From contig JAUIMM010000135.1 in assembly GCA_031769625.1 (NCBI GenBank), positions 3,183,001 through 3,247,000 of the forward strand: a stretch of DNA of 64,000 nt, read 5' to 3'. The stretch is from Taudactylus pleione (Eukaryota; Chordata; Amphibia; Anura; Myobatrachidae). Positions 22,392 through 33,831 of this stretch are shown here, one piece after another; position 1 is the stretch's first letter, and each line of letters opens with the position of its first letter. The notes beneath the pieces were generated by a model, which did not search any database, had not been told where the DNA came from, and saw nothing but the letters and a program-made list of their open reading frames with translations. Both the position numbers and the translations under genes were made by a program.

Positions 22392-22805
22392 ATGAGAGTT
22401 ATGGTAAGAACTTACCTTTGTTAACTCTCTTTCTTCGAAGTGCATAGAGTCCACAGGGAGACCTTGGGGTATAGCTGGATCTGGATCCTGGGCACCACGC
22501 AGTTAAAAGCTTTGCTCCAAGGATGCACTGGAACCATCCTCCGCTATACCCCGCCCCCAAGCCTCAGTTGGTAAGTAGCCAAAGGCAGAAAAAGAGACTG
22601 GAACACTCGAGAATCACACTCACAGAGAAGGAGGCGGAAAACCAGTGACCAGTACGAGAACCCACATGAATCCAGGTGCGTCAGGGCGGGTGCCCTGTGG
22701 ACCCTATGGACTTCGAAGAAAGAGAGTTAACAAAGGTAAGTTCTACCATAATTCTCATTTTCATCTTCAAAGGTTCAATAGGCTCCACAGGGAGCCCTTG
22801 GGGAT
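22392..22805 (-). repeat. DIRS-4 3' terminal repeat and internal complementary region
   Basis: The outer repeat reads TATGGTAAGAACTTACCTTT; its complement AACAAAGGTAAGTTCTACCA reappears at about 22730. Next to it, AGGCTCCACAGGGAGCCCTT copies the outer part of the 5' repeat at about 27540. Confidence 0.8.
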
Positions 22806-23330
22806 GTCCCAAAGCAGTCCTTTTAAGGGTGGGGACGCTCCTGCACTGACAGAAGAATCTGGCGCCCAAAGAAGGCATCCTGAAGCCAAAGGTGTCAAAT
22901 GCATAGAACCTCAGAAAGGTCTGGATGGAAGACCACGTGGCCGCCTTACAAAGCTGAACAGCCGAGGGGCCACAGGGAGCTGCCCACAGACCGAGTAGAA
23001 TGTGCCTTAACAGAAGCCGGAACAGGCAGGCCTGCCTGTGTGTAAGCCTCTGAGCCATCTAGCCAATGTTTATTTGTTGGCTGGCCATCCTTTCTTGTGA
23101 AATCCAAAGAGCACAAATAAGGAGTCCGATTATGTGGACCGGACCAGGGAACTGGTCCGGTCCACATAAATCCTGAGAGCATCGAGAGGTCAAGTGACTG
23201 AAAGGCCGGCACTATAATTTCCTAATTAATGTGGAAATTAGAAACCACTTTAGGAAGAAATTCAGGGTGAGTGCGAAGCACAGCCCTGTCCTGGTGAAAT
23301 ATCAGAAAGGGATGACGAAAGGAGAAGGCC
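22700..23330 (-). pseudogene. DIRS-4 tyrosine recombinase remnant (N-half deleted)
   Basis: Minus-strand pieces in shifting frames match the middle and C-terminal parts of the DIRS-2 recombinase: FLIFHQDRAVLRTHPEFLPK near 23250, then KAHSTRSVGSS (HxxR box) near 22990, then KAATWSSIQTFLRFYAFDTF with the tyrosine region near 22900. The N-terminal half, including the SARRVSEL arginine, is missing: at about 23330 the sequence passes directly from the RNase H downstream region (SVFDGVALET) into the RPPFLIF block. It cannot be active. Confidence 0.8.
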
Positions 23331-24870
23331 CCAATGTCTCAAGAGCCACGCCGTCAAAGACAGACGACCCAGGTCCGAGTGAAGGCAAGGACACTGTGAC
23401 AACAGGTCCGGATGTTGAGGCAGCAGGAGTGTCGATAGAGAGACTCCGAAGATCTGAGTACCAATGACGTCTGGACCAAGCTGGAGCCATCAGCAGGACC
23501 GTGCCTCCGTCTTGCCCGAAGAACCAGACGAAGCAGGGATACTGGAGGAAATAGGTACGCAAACTGGAAGGTCCACTTCACTGACAGAGCGTCCACTAAG
23601 CTTGCTTGTCCTAGACCCGCACACTGACAGCTTGTGATTGTGACGGGAGGCCATGAGGTCCACCTCTGGGAGGTCCCATTTGTCCACTAGGAGTTGAAAC
23701 ACCTCTTGGTGAAGAGACCATTCCCTTGGATGCACGTCGTGACGGCTGAGGAAGCCCGCTTCAAAATTGAGGACTCCCAAAATGAAGGCCGGGAGATGAC
23801 ACTCTGCCCAAGTCAGGATGCGTGACACATCCGTCATTGCCCGACTTCGAGTGCCTCCTTGATGGATGAAGTACGCCACCGTGGTGGCGTTGTCGGAGTG
23901 AGCCTGCACGGCCTTTCCCTGAAGAATGTGTCTTGTCATCATGAGGGCCCTGTACACAGCCCGAAGTTCCATAATGTTGATTGGAAGAATTGCTTTGTCC
24001 GCTGTCCAACGGCCGTGAAATGAGTGCGCGCCTGTCACCGCGCACCAACCCCGGAGACTGGCTTCCCTTTTCAGAAATACCCAGTCCGGGATCCAAAAGG
24101 GGCGACCCTTGGTGAGATGAGCTGTTTGTAGCCTCCGGAGAAAGCACCAGCGTCTGAGTCCTGATCCGGTGGGGCAATCCGTTCCACTTGGATAGTATCA
24201 GCACCTGCAGGGGCCTTGAATGGAACTGGGCATATTCCACCATGTTGAATGTGGACACCATAGATCCCAGAACCTGCATTGCCGAGTGTACCGATACCCA
24301 GGGACTGCGCAGACAACTGTGCACCCGCACTTGCAGAGAGGAGATCTTTTCTGGAGGGAATTAGGGAGGACTTTCTCCAATTGTTCAGCCACCCGTGCGC
24401 TTGTAGACAAGCGATCGTCAGGTGCCCCCGGAGAGCCCGCCAGCAAGAGGAGGTGGTCGAGGTACCGCAGGAGTCGAATACCTTGACTCTGTAGGTGGGC
24501 TGCCATGACAGCCATAATTTTGGTAAATACCCTTGGAGCCGTGGAGAGGCCAAAGGGCAGCGCCCGAAACTGGAAGTGTTGTTGCAGTATAGCAAACCGC
24601 AGATAACGCTGGTGGGAAGGCGTTATGGGGACATGTAGGTATGCATCCTGAATGTCCAGTGATACCATGTAATCCCTTATTCTTGTCCAGTGGAGGGCTC
24701 GAGCAGAAAAACTGGTAGGGAGGTCTTTGACGGAATGAGAGGGCGTACCCCCGAGAGACCATTTATTTTACCCAAGCATCCTTGGTGGTGTGACACCAGT
24801 ACTGGGCGAACTGAAGAAGTCGGCCTCCCACCCTGGGATCCCCCAGAGGGAGGCCCGTCCCTTCAGGCTG
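23331..24870 (-). pseudogene. DIRS-4 reverse transcriptase / RNase H, catalytic Asp lost
   Basis: Contains the RT stretch MVSLDIQDAYLHVPITPSHQ, FRALPFGLSTAPRVFTK and an active-site box reading YLDHLLLL at about 24453-24464, where YxDD is required; a single base change would account for Asp to His. RNase H follows (DNATTVAYFIHQGGTRSRA, 23860-23910), then the DLMASRHNHKLSV region. The frame shifts at least twice (around 24200 and 23760). Confidence 0.82.
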
Positions 24871-24879
24871 AGGGTTTAT

Positions 24880-26520
24880 CCTTTGACTTGGAAGTAGGGC
24901 ATCTGGCTCTCCATGCCTGTTTCCTAGGCTTAGAGGTCGATTTGGCCGCTGATATTCTAGGAATAGACCCGCTTCGGGGACAGTGGCAGGTGGGGAGTTT
25001 GACTGTGGCGGTACACCTGTCAAACCGTAACCCAGGTGTCCTAAGACAGAAACCTCCCGTGGAGCAGATGGGCTTTCCTTGAGAACGAAAGGACCGAAAA
25101 GAAGAGGTTCTAGCCCTTGAAGGCGCAGATGCCGATGGCAGAAAAGCTTATTTAGATTTTTCCAGTGTGTCTACAAATTTAGCCAGGTCTGGGCTAAACA
25201 ATATCTCCCCATTGAAGGGCAAGGCCTCCAGGCCCTTTTTGCAATCCACATCCACTCTTCATGAGCGTAACCACAGGGAGCGGCCGAGACCCTGGAGGTC
25301 AGTAGACTGGCATCCAAAGCAGCTGCATCCCTCATGTGGCCCACTAAAGACCTTTGAGCCTCCTCAGGGAAGGTGGTCCTCCAGAACATTCGCCCAGCTC
25401 TCTATGGTCTTGACCACCCATGATATAGCCATGGACGGATGGGCCACAGCTCCAGAGAGAGAATAAATTGATTTCAGGCACGTCTCTACCTTCCTATCTG
25501 TAGAATCCTTAAGCGAAGAAATGGAAGGCATAGGCAACGTAGCACTTTTAATCAGGCAAGTAACATGAGAATCCATGGCAGGCGGTGATTCACACTTCTT
25601 GCAATGACCCTCAGGGAATGGATAACATGAGGCCAAATGCTTTTGCAGTTGATACCTCTTACCAGCTGATTGCCAAGCCTCCACCATGTGGTCTGCCAGC
25701 TGGTCAGAGAGAGGGAAAACTGCCAAAGTCACCTTTGCCTGTTTAAACTGAGGATTTAGGGGCAGGAACATCATCCTCTATATCAAGTATGGATTGGACC
25801 ACCCTTGCCAAGGCTGGAATATTAATATTTGATTTAGGCTCCACCTCCTGTGCAGGGGAATCAGAACTCAACCCCTCCGCCACTTCCCCATTATCTGATG
25901 ACACATCTATGTCCGATAGTTGCGTAGACTTGGATGACAATACAGGGCGTTTAGATGCCTTCTGAGGTTTTTCATTCCGGAAAATGATCTGAAAGGCCGT
26001 AGACGAAGCTGCCAAACTCTGAACTGAACTAGAAAAAACATCCACCCAGGGTGGTTGTACAGCTTGTGTAAGTCCCTGGAAGAGAATGACAGACTGTTGT
26101 GGTACTGGAGGGGATTGCATATAGTGCGGTAACCCATGGTAGGGAGTGACAGTCTGTGGCACAGGAGCAGACTGCAACAACTGCGATATACCCTGAGAGG
26201 GAAGGATAGCTGTTTGGGGTAACCCCATATGGAGCAAAACAGTCGGGACAGTCAGGCGATCCGCAATTGAGGCCAGTACCTGAGAAAAAAATGCTCTAGG
26301 GGGATCCTGTCCCGTTGTTGGGGGTGTTTGAGGGACCAGGCAACTGATAGCACCTCACACATAAGCCATCCCGAGATAAATCCTCCTTTCCTACCCATGC
26401 AGCACAGCACCTGCAGGAGTGCAGCAGTGTGCTCGACCTCCTCGTCAGACATGTCCAACAATATAATATATATATTATAATATAGATCAGAAGGCGCAAT
26501 AATAAACACTCACAATGTAT
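24880..26520 (-). pseudogene. DIRS-4 gag-like protein (frameshifted)
   Basis: Minus-strand frames at 25171-25774 and 25743-26237, with an N-terminal piece beginning MSDEEVEHTA near 26450. Similarity to the other DIRS gags is clear in MDSHVTCLIKSATLPMPSIS and DRKVETCLKSIYS. A cysteine-rich patch (CRCC ... CVRC) lies at the N-terminus. A frame change at about 25760 breaks the gene. The 26521-27477 leader is non-coding. Confidence 0.72.
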
Positions 26521-27713
26521 GCTAATCACTTTTCGAACAATATGGCCCCGTGTAGCTCACAATTGTATGTGACAGACCTCACAAATACTTGAGTCTATAT
26601 ATGTGAGATCAAAGAAACTTCCCCACAAACACCTGTTAGGGCTGTAGAAAAGGAAAGGGATAGATATAGACTGACAGAATCGGAAAAAAAGACACAGACA
26701 GTCAGAGCTAGCATAAGTCACATACAATGCAGATAGAAATTACCTACTGCAACTTGGCACTACAATCAACCGCCCAGATTCAGAGTCTGGGAAGGCTATA
26801 GTGCTGTATATACTAACCCCAGGGAAGAGGTATACAAGGGGACTGGTCCGCACGCTGTCTGGAGAGGTCTGCGATGCACCATGAGAAAATGGCCGGCGGA
26901 GACCTCAGAGGGGGAGTGGCTGTAGGAGGAGAGCAACTCAGCAAAGCCAGACCTTAGCGGAAAGGTGCACTGAGCTGACGGGAGGAGCCGATAAACATGG
27001 AAGGCTGTCTCCCCTAGTTGGCAATTTACCCCCGGGATGCCGGCTCCCGCACCGACTTCAAGTCCCTGGTGGTCTAGTGGAGCGCAGGGTATTGTGTGCC
27101 TGCCGCCACAGCCAGCACCTCTGGTCTGTCCCCAGAGACTGGAGGCATGGACTACTAATACGCGGATCACCGCAAGCAGTGGTTCGCTCTTACCTGTCCC
27201 TGTATGTCCGGCAGCAGTCCTGGGAGTCCCGCGTGGCCCAAAAAGAACAAACCCCAGCCCCGGATTCCCAGATCTGTACTGGCATCACGGCACCGGCAGG
27301 GTGATGGAGTGGCAACGAAGACGTCTAATGGACAGTCTGCCGCTGCCTGCTCTGAAGAGTCAAAAGGAAAAAATCTAATGACACAAAAAATACAATCAGC
27401 TTTGGGGCTGCTAATCTGCCCCTATGCGCAAAACAGTGACCCAACTCTGACCGGGCACCAACTAGAACTGAGGGTATAGAGGAGGATGGTTCCAGTGCAT
27501 CCTGGGAGCAAAGCTAGATCCAGCTATACCCCAAGGTCTCCCTGTGGAGCCTATGGACCCTAAAGAAGAAACGGGGGGATAATTGAATTTCCCAGAAAAA
27601 GCAAATGCGGTAAAGTCCAGTTTTTACTGCACAAAAAAATATTGTGTGCAATTGAATTCCCAAGTGGTGATAAACTTCTCCAGAGATAAAGCTAATGCTA
27701 AACTTCCTCTTAC

Positions 27714-27792
27714 CCAGGGATCCATCAGGATGGCGATTTCCCATTCCTCCATCCATGTACAGGTCTCCATGTCCTTCTACATACTCCCACTC
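27714..27792 (-). CDS. ZNF-A exon C: shortened EWEY box
   Basis: The exon encodes EWEYVEGHGDLYMDGGMGN and a few more residues. The AG of its acceptor (27793-27794) sits in TTTCTCTTTGTAG, and a CTGGGTAAGA donor follows at 27712-27713. In relatives this KRAB-like exon begins further upstream with a block of the type QDVTVYFSMEEWEY. Here the upstream bases still resemble that block (TCAGTGACTGTTTCTC), but the codon just before EWEY is TAG. Using that same TAG as the splice AG removes the stop and keeps the reading phase with exons B and E. The 110-bp CA repeat replaces the start of the ancestral exon. Alternative: the exon is dead and the gene is a pseudogene or skips it; exon skipping would shift the frame (79 nt). 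Confidence 0.7.
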
Positions 27793-27813
27793 CTACAAAG
27801 AGAAACAGTCACT

Positions 27814-27926
<113 letters not shown>

Positions 27927-28058
27927 ATCATCCCCAGTCACCCTCTGCATTACTGCATAACTAGGGACTAGTGCACAGGACACTAACCATAGCACACGGT
28001 GTAGCTTGTGCACTAACAGTCCCCATAAGTCCCATTCCCAGCAGTGCCCAGTGCTCAC

Positions 28059-28232
28059 CTCTCCCGTCAGCAGCTGAATGATCCTGTTTATGACTTCTAG
28101 TATCTCCTGGTCCTTGTCTCTCTCCTGTATCAGAGGATCCATGATGGGTCTTTGGGTCCTGCGGGCTCCTCCCGTCACACGTGGACATATAGGGACATGC
28201 TTACCGGACGTCTTTTTCACAACTGTACAGTC
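28059..28232 (-). CDS. ZNF-A exon B: second LLTGE box
   Basis: 58 codons in phase 0 from an ATATATAG acceptor (28233-28234) to an AGAG/GTGAGC donor. The product starts DCTVVKKTSGKHVPICP, passes MDPLIQERDKDQEILEV and ends IIQLLTGE. This matches the second upstream exon of Xenopus-type zinc-finger genes, which characteristically reads DYTVVKKTSGE... and ends LLTGE (recalled family pattern). No lesion is visible. The open frame continues into the intron as a valine-cysteine repeat only because of the CA microsatellite. Confidence 0.82.
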
Positions 28233-28347
28233 CTATATATTTGGGGGGGAAAGTGCAAAGAGGTCTTGTTCACTAGTTCATGTAAAATAGCATTCGCTGA
28301 AAGCTACACCAGTTACCCACACACTGTCCAGAAACACAGCGGTCTAA

Positions 28348-28872
28348 GGGCCCGATTCAGACCCGTTCCCTAGGCTGCGTTCGCACGCTGCTGGCCGATT
28401 GTCGCTGTCTGCGCATGCTAGTTTGAGTGACAGAATGTGCCGTTTGTGGTGGTGACAGGGGAAGGTCCATGAAAACGGGGCAGTGGTGGTGCGAACGCAG
28501 TCGTGTCTGAGAGTCAAAACGGCGTTTTTTGGGTGTCCTTAATTACAAGGCAGCATCATTGTACACGTCACCTGGCTTGTTTAAACATTGAAGCAGTCGC
28601 AGTGCTTGTGGTAGGGTAGGGTTTAACCTCAAGCACTGCGTATGCCTACGATGGTTCTCGATGTTACCGATGGTAATATACACTTCCTGGAGATGACTTG
28701 TGCTGCAAAGGGAAAGTGGGTGTCATTAGACTGGCTTGCGATCGCACTGCCGCCGTACACTAAGACATAGTGGGCATCCTGATGCCATGCCGTGCGATCG
28801 CGGGATTTGCATACTCGGCCTCCTGATGGCTGCGTGCGAACGCAGCCTAGCGAATAGGTCTGAATCGGGCCC
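28348..28872. mobile_element. Harbinger-like MITE with TAA duplication
   Basis: GGGCCCGATTCAGACC at the left and GGTCTGAATCGGGCCC at the right, flanked by TAA on both sides (28345-28347, 28873-28875). It shares TGAGTGACAGAATG and GACAGGGGAAGGTCCATGAA with 483-1084. Lies in the ZNF-A intron between exons A and B. Confidence 0.8.
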
Positions 28873-28876
28873 TAAG

Positions 28877-28993
28877 TGCTAAGCCTTGGAGAGAACCAAT
28901 CAGCTCCTAACTGTTGTTTTTCAAATACAGCCTGTAAAGTGACAGTTAGGAGCTGGTTGGTTGGTACTCTATCTCCAAGGCTTAGTAAATAGA
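28877..28993. mobile_element. Short palindromic MITE (AGCCTTGGAGA family)
   Basis: GCTAAGCCTTGGAGAGAACC and its complement TCTCCAAGGCTTAG flank a GAGCTGGTTGGTTGGTACTC region. Related to 19165-19312. From 28994 to 29369 no other feature is seen. Confidence 0.6.
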
Positions 28994-29369
28994 CCCCAAA
29001 GACACTGTGAACTCCCTTCATATTATTTGGAGGAAGGGAAGGGACGGGGAACATTCAATTTCATTCTTCAAATTTACTAGCCCAATATTACACTGCTGGC
29101 CAATCTCCTCCCTAATCTTCTACACATCAGCACATAAAGGTATAAAACGTATTATGGAGAATTTGTAGTGGACCCCACTTACTGCAAAAAGTGTCATTAG
29201 AGTTATCCCTAGGAGACTTTAGGAGATTTGCGTCACTGAAAGGTAAGATTCAGTCACTTAGAGTTAGGCAGCCTCCTCACTACATAGGAATGTACAGCAG
29301 TACTCATGGTGCCAGCAGCCTGGTGACACTTCTACTGTGCCCGCAACTTTATGTCCCCCCTCAGACGTG

Positions 29370-29640
29370 GAATTGGATTGAAATGCCGGCGGTTCAAATC
29401 CCGACAGCGCTGGCCCGACGCAGAGGAAATCCCGACAGCGGAGGTAAGTAATCTAACCCCCCCTCCCTTCCCTAACCCTCCATAAGGGGTGCCTAACCCT
29501 AACCTCCCCTCCTAGTGCCTAACCCTAAACCTAACCCCCCCTCCCCGCACCCTAAACCTAACCCTCCCGGCGGGGACCCTAACCCTAACCGCTTCTGTAT
29601 AGTCAGACACTGCTTGCATAGTTGGGGGCGGGGCCACACC
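29370..29640. repeat. Repeat family R2 copy
   Basis: Contains AAATGCCGGCGGTTCAAATC, GGTAAGTAATCTAACCC and repeated CCTAACCCTAACC phrases like those at 18640-18720. The right end merges into GC-rich sequence. Confidence 0.45.
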
Positions 29641-30570
29641 AGTAAGCTGCACAGATAGAGAGCTGATAGATGCATGCCTCTGAGAATGGGGGGGGGGGTG
29701 CCTTGGGCACTTATGGACACCTTGGTCGGAGCTCAGCTCAGTCAGCAGCAGCAAGAGAAGACACAGTGATGCAAGTAGGAGAATCAATGGACACTGAAGC
29801 TTAGTGAGGGGAGAGTTACAGTGAGTAGGGATGACACAGGCTCCCAGCACTCAGACCCATCTCCATGTGTGCCTTCCCAGCCATTGACCTCACTGCACGT
29901 CACTGGTGCCAGCTATGTTCAGTAAACATCAAGCCCATCGGGGCCCTCTTTCCTAACAAATTTAACCCCAATTATGTATACGTATTATTATGTATTGCTG
30001 TAATTTTGAAACGTATTTTATGACAAACTGTCTCTGACACAGCTGTAGCCAGGGGGTACCAATATCACAAAGCCTGCATCCTAAAAGTGCACCAGGCGCC
30101 ATCACTTGTTGCTGCTGGTCCCAGGACCAAATGCCCACAGGAACAGCATTAAGTCTGGATCTCACAAAAAGACTACAAGGGGTTAATTAAATGAAATTAC
30201 CACAGTGGAGTTAATAATCAGGGATTATGCTCTTTTTCAGACTTTGTGGAACCAGTGTTGGCAGGGGGGGTGCAAGAGATGCATAGGGCATCAGTCTCTG
30301 CCCAGCCCTTGGATATACTGTAAAGGTTGGCAATTGGGTACCCAGCTCCCTGACTGTAGCCAAGGTAAAAGCTGTGTCTGGAGCTCAGAAGAAAGACATG
30401 GTCGGAAGAACTTAGTGGGGATCTGAAGACATGACTAGGGGTTACTTACAGCTCTTGCTGGCCTGATCAAGATCAGAGGCTACAGAGGACTGTGAGGTCT
30501 TCTTCACCCCTTGTGGTTATGTATCGTTCCCCTTTATATTGTATTATAGCACTGCTGGTACAAACACACA
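29641..30570. other. No gene recognised
   Basis: Mixed-composition intronic sequence of ZNF-A. Frames on either strand are short and show no known domain. Confidence 0.4.
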
Positions 30571-30800
30571 TACAGTGCATCCGGAAAGTATTCACAATGC
30601 TTCACATTTTCCACATTTTGTTATGTTACAGCCTTATTCAAAAATGGAATAAATTCATTTTTGTCCTCAAAATTCTACACACAATACCCCATAATAACAA
30701 CGTGTAAAAAGTTTCTTTGAGATTTTTGAAAATTTATTTGAAAAATTTTAAAACAAAAACACTTAAGAAATCACATGTACATAAGTATTCATGCCCTTTA

Positions 30801-30992
30801 GGCCCCCATACATCAGCAATTGATTGCAGCAATCGTGCAATTTGCAATCGATTGAAAAAGGGAAAGATTTTTATACACAATCGATTGTGGCAATTGTGTA
30901 ATCTGCAATCGATTGAAAAAGGGAAAGATTTTTATACACAATCGATTGCAAATTGCACGATTGCTGCAATCAATTGCTGATGTATGGGGGCC
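30801..30992. mobile_element. 192-bp MITE (GGCCCCCATACA family), left-arm-flipped copy
   Basis: GGCCCCCATACA and TGTATGGGGGCC termini enclose TTGATTGCAGCAATCGTGCA and its complement. Three of the palindromes CAATCGATTG punctuate the interior. Compared with the copy at 35355-35546, the 23 bases at 30855-30877 are reverse-complemented between two CAATCGATTG sites. Confidence 0.9.
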
Positions 30993-31180
30993 TTTTGCCA
31001 TGAAGCTCAAAATTGAGTTCAGGTGCATCCTGTTTCCACTAATCATCCTTGAGATGTTCCTACAGATTAATTGGAGTCCACCTGTGACAAATTCAGTTGA
31101 TTGGACATGATTTTGAAAGGCATACACCTGTCTATATAAAGTCCTACACTTGACAGGGCATGTTGGAGCACAAACCAAGC

Positions 31181-32168
31181 ATGAAGTCCAAGGAATTGTC
31201 TGTAGACGTCCAAGACAGGATTGTCTCGAGGCACAAATCTGGGGAAGGGTACAGAAAAATATCTGCTGCTTTGAAGATCCCAATGAGCACAGTGGCCTCC
31301 ATCATCCGTAAATGGAAGAAGTTCGGAACCACCAGGACTCTTCCTAGAGTTGGCCGGCCGTCTAAACTGAGCGATCGGGGAAGAAGGGCCTAGTCAGTGA
31401 GTTGATCAAGATCCTGATGGTCACTCTGTCAGAGCTACAGCATTCCTCTGTGGAGAGAGGAGAACCTTCCACAAGGACAACCATCTCTGCAGCAATCCAC
31501 CAATCAGGCCTGTATGGTAGAGTGGCCAGACGAAAGCCACTCCTTAGTAAAAAGCAGCCCGCCTGGAGTTTGCCAAAATGTACCTGAAGGACTCTCAGAC
31601 TATGAGAAACAAAGATTGAACTCTTTGGCGTGAATGCCAGGCGTTATGTTTGGAGGGAACCAGGCACCGCTCATCACCAGGCCAATACCATCCCTACAGT
31701 GAAGCATGGTGGTGGCAGCATCATGCTGTGGGGATGTTTTTCAGCGGCAGGAACTGGGAGACTAGTCAGGATAGAGGGAAAGATGAATGCAGCAATGTAC
31801 AGAGACATCCTGGATGAAAACCTGCTCCAGAGCACTCTTGACCTCAGACTGGGGTGACGGTTCATCTTTCAGCAGGACAACGACCCTAAGCACACAGCCA
31901 AGATATCAAAGGAGTGGCTTCAGGACAACTCTGTGAATGTCTTTGAGTGGCCCAGCCAGAGCCCAGACTTGAATCCGATTGAACATCTCTGGAGAGATCT
32001 GAAAATGGCTGTGCACCGACACTTCCCATCCAACCTGATGGAGCTTCAGAGGTGCTGCAAAGAGGAATGGGCGAAACTGCCCAAATATAGGTGTGCCAAG
32101 CTTGTGGCATCATATTCAAAAAGACTTGAGGCTGTAATTGCTGCCAAAGGTGCATCAACAAAGTACTG
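31181..32168 (+). pseudogene. Tc1-like transposase
   Basis: Starts MKSKELSVDVQDRIVSRHKS with the paired-like helix-turn-helix (YRKISAALKIPMSTVASII) and GRPSKLSDR. Later parts are intact Tc1 catalytic-domain sequence: [34 protein letters not shown] (second Asp), [15 protein letters not shown] (final Glu), ending GASTKY. Lesions: frameshift at about 31390, a short deletion near 31608 that removes the segment normally reading WSDET with the first catalytic Asp, and a TGA at 31855-31857. Normal family length is about 340 residues; this copy cannot encode an active enzyme. Confidence 0.92.
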
Positions 32169-32393
32169 AGCAAAGGTTGTGAATACTTATGTACATGTGA
32201 TTTCTTAGTTTGTTTTTTTATTATTAACTTTGCAAAAAAATGCAACAAAAACTCTTTACACATTGTCATTGATGGGGTATTGTGTGTACAATTTTGAGGA
32301 CAAAAATGTATGTATTCCATTTTAGAATAAGGCTGTAATATAACAAAATTTGGAAATTGTGAAGCGTTGTGAATACTTTCCAGATGCACTGTA

Positions 32394-32765
32394 AATTACT
32401 TTAACTCCCCCAGCGCAGAGGACGATGAGTGGGACTTGTCGTCCGCAGTTATATACTAACGGCAAGTCACATGTGTCGTGCAAAGCGATTAATAGCGTAT
32501 GCAATACTGCTTGTTGGTCTCACAGCCCTCTGCTCAACGTACATCAGCTTCAAATATCTAGTTTTAATGTCACCTATTCAATGTATGTGTGTTTGGGGTG
32601 AGGCTCAATCTCCAATTACATTAGTTTAATTACTGCTACTCTACTCAAGTATCACCATTAACATTATTAGCCTCATCTGCTTGAAACATCATTTCTATGA
32701 TTAAACTCTTTTTCATCTGCAGTACACACTAACCTTCAAATATGTATATAGACTTTCTCTACTAA
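32394..32765. other. No feature recognised
   Basis: Unique-looking intronic sequence between the Tc1 and R1 elements; no supported coding frame. Confidence 0.4.
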
Positions 32766-33614
32766 GGGCCGTATTCAATTAGCGTCGAAAAGCCGTTATC
32801 GGCAATTCTTTTTCGCCGATGATGTAATTTTCGCCATTTTCAACTTATCCCCGTATTCAATTGCATTTACTTTTCACAGGTGCGAAAAGTCAATGCAATA
32901 GAACTAGCGATAACTTTTCACCTATAAATAGGTGTTGAAAAAAAGTGTTGAATTGGGGTTTTGGGGTACATCCTCCCAAAAACCACCCTGCACCCCTTGG
33001 ACAGTCCCCTTAAGGTATTCTGTGTCAAAAAAAATAAAAGTTCCACAGAACACCCTAAAAACGTTCATTTTGGGGGCGAAAAAAAAAAAAGTTGGGGGAC
33101 AAACTTCTAAACGAACGTAATAGACTCAGGAGGGTCCCCAACTATGCCCCAGGTGGTTTTTTGATTGCAGGTTGTTGCGGCAGGTGGATTTTTCACGTTT
33201 TTTTTTTTTAAGTTAACACTAACCACTTTAAAATATGCTTGCACCCATTTTCATGTACCCCAAATTTGGTGAGACTAGTCATTTTTCCCCCCAAAAAACC
33301 TTGCTAAATGCTATTCTTCACCCCTTATGCTAAGATGCAAAATTGCACCTATTGAGACCCTGTAAACACCCCAAATACTTTCAGCAGGGCTATTCGGGGG
33401 TACCCATAGTGAACCCCATGCCAGAGCATCTTTTTGGGGGTGTCAGGCTGATTTCCACAAAAATGACAGCACTTTTAACCTGTTTCAGTTTCGCCGGTTT
33501 GGAATTGAATACGGGGATACGCGGGGACGAGCGCAATACTTTTTCCCTCCGAAAAGCAGCGATGACAGCGAAAAGTCCGGCAACTGACTTTTCACTCCTA
33601 ATTGTATATGCCCC
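32766..33614. repeat. R1 repeat, complete copy C, with TAA duplication
   Basis: GGGCCGTATTCAATTAGCG at the left and CTAATTGTATATGCCCC at the right form imperfect inverted ends, flanked by TAA on each side (32763-32765, 33615-33617). The interior has several internal GTATTCAATT / AATTGAATAC motifs and no transposase. The TAA duplication suggests Harbinger-type transposition. Confidence 0.75.
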
Positions 33615-33710
33615 TAAGCATTCATCACTTTCTTTAGGCTTGGCCTAGTTTCATACCTATGAGGTATACAGTAGTGACAGCAATAACACCAGCCTTCCTA
33701 TATGTCTCAC

Positions 33711-33831
33711 CTCTCCGGTCAGCAGGTAGATGATCTCCAGTGTGAGACTCAGTATCCTCTCCGTCCTGTCATTTCTCTGCTTCTCCATCCCCAGTGAGTC
33801 AGTCGGATGACCTACACAGACTCTCTTCCCT
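33711..33831 (-). CDS. ZNF-A exon A: start codon and first LLTGE box
   Basis: The ATG is at 33786-33788 and the 26 codons read MEKQRNDRTERILSLTLEI then IYLLTGE, ending exactly at a GAGAG/GTGAGAC donor (33709-33710). Upstream, CTTCTTATAG at 33832 onward is a plausible acceptor, giving 43 nt of 5' leader in the exon (GAGTCTGTGTAGGTCATCC). This short first coding exon is characteristic of Xenopus-type C2H2 zinc-finger genes. It is undamaged. Neighbouring 33832-34198 has no other recognised feature. Confidence 0.85.

Larger units (their letters stand above)
22392..27571 (-). mobile_element. DIRS-4: DIRS retrotransposon in a ZNF-A intron, both ends present
   Basis: Minus-strand gag, RT/RNase H and a remnant YR lie between a 3' terminal repeat (22392-22570), an internal complementary region (22690-22805) and an inverted 5' terminal repeat (about 27478-27571). 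It is a different subfamily from DIRS-1/2: end sequences share the GGTAAGAACTTACC core and the box GGATGCACTGG, but diverge elsewhere. No target duplication is seen, as expected for YR insertion. It has an internal deletion and mutations, so it is not autonomous. Confidence 0.88.
22224..27661. mobile_element. Short MITE split by DIRS-4
   Basis: 22224-22391 begins GGGGGGAATAGAATTAACTG after a TAA, and 27572-27661 ends GTGCAATTGAATTCCC. Removing DIRS-4 leaves an element of about 260 bp with inverted termini. It lies 52 bp downstream of the exon C donor of ZNF-A. Confidence 0.55.
30573..32391 (+). mobile_element. Tc1-like transposon, full length, decayed
   Basis: Terminal inverted repeats CAGTGCATCCGGAAAGTATT and AATACTTTCCAGATGCACTG, flanked by TA on both sides (30571-30572, 32392-32393), the Tc1/mariner target duplication. 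It carries a transposase pseudogene and a 192-bp MITE in its 5' part. The same family occurs, heavily nested, at 34532-45407. Lies in the ZNF-A intron, in opposite orientation to the gene. Confidence 0.93.

Noticed and set aside
22645..27479. Plus-strand frames within DIRS-4
   Set aside because: They are antisense shadows of the gag, RT and YR genes.
29380..29420. tRNA-like B box (GGTTCAAATCC)
   Set aside because: No A box at the right distance and no cloverleaf; it belongs to repeat family R2.
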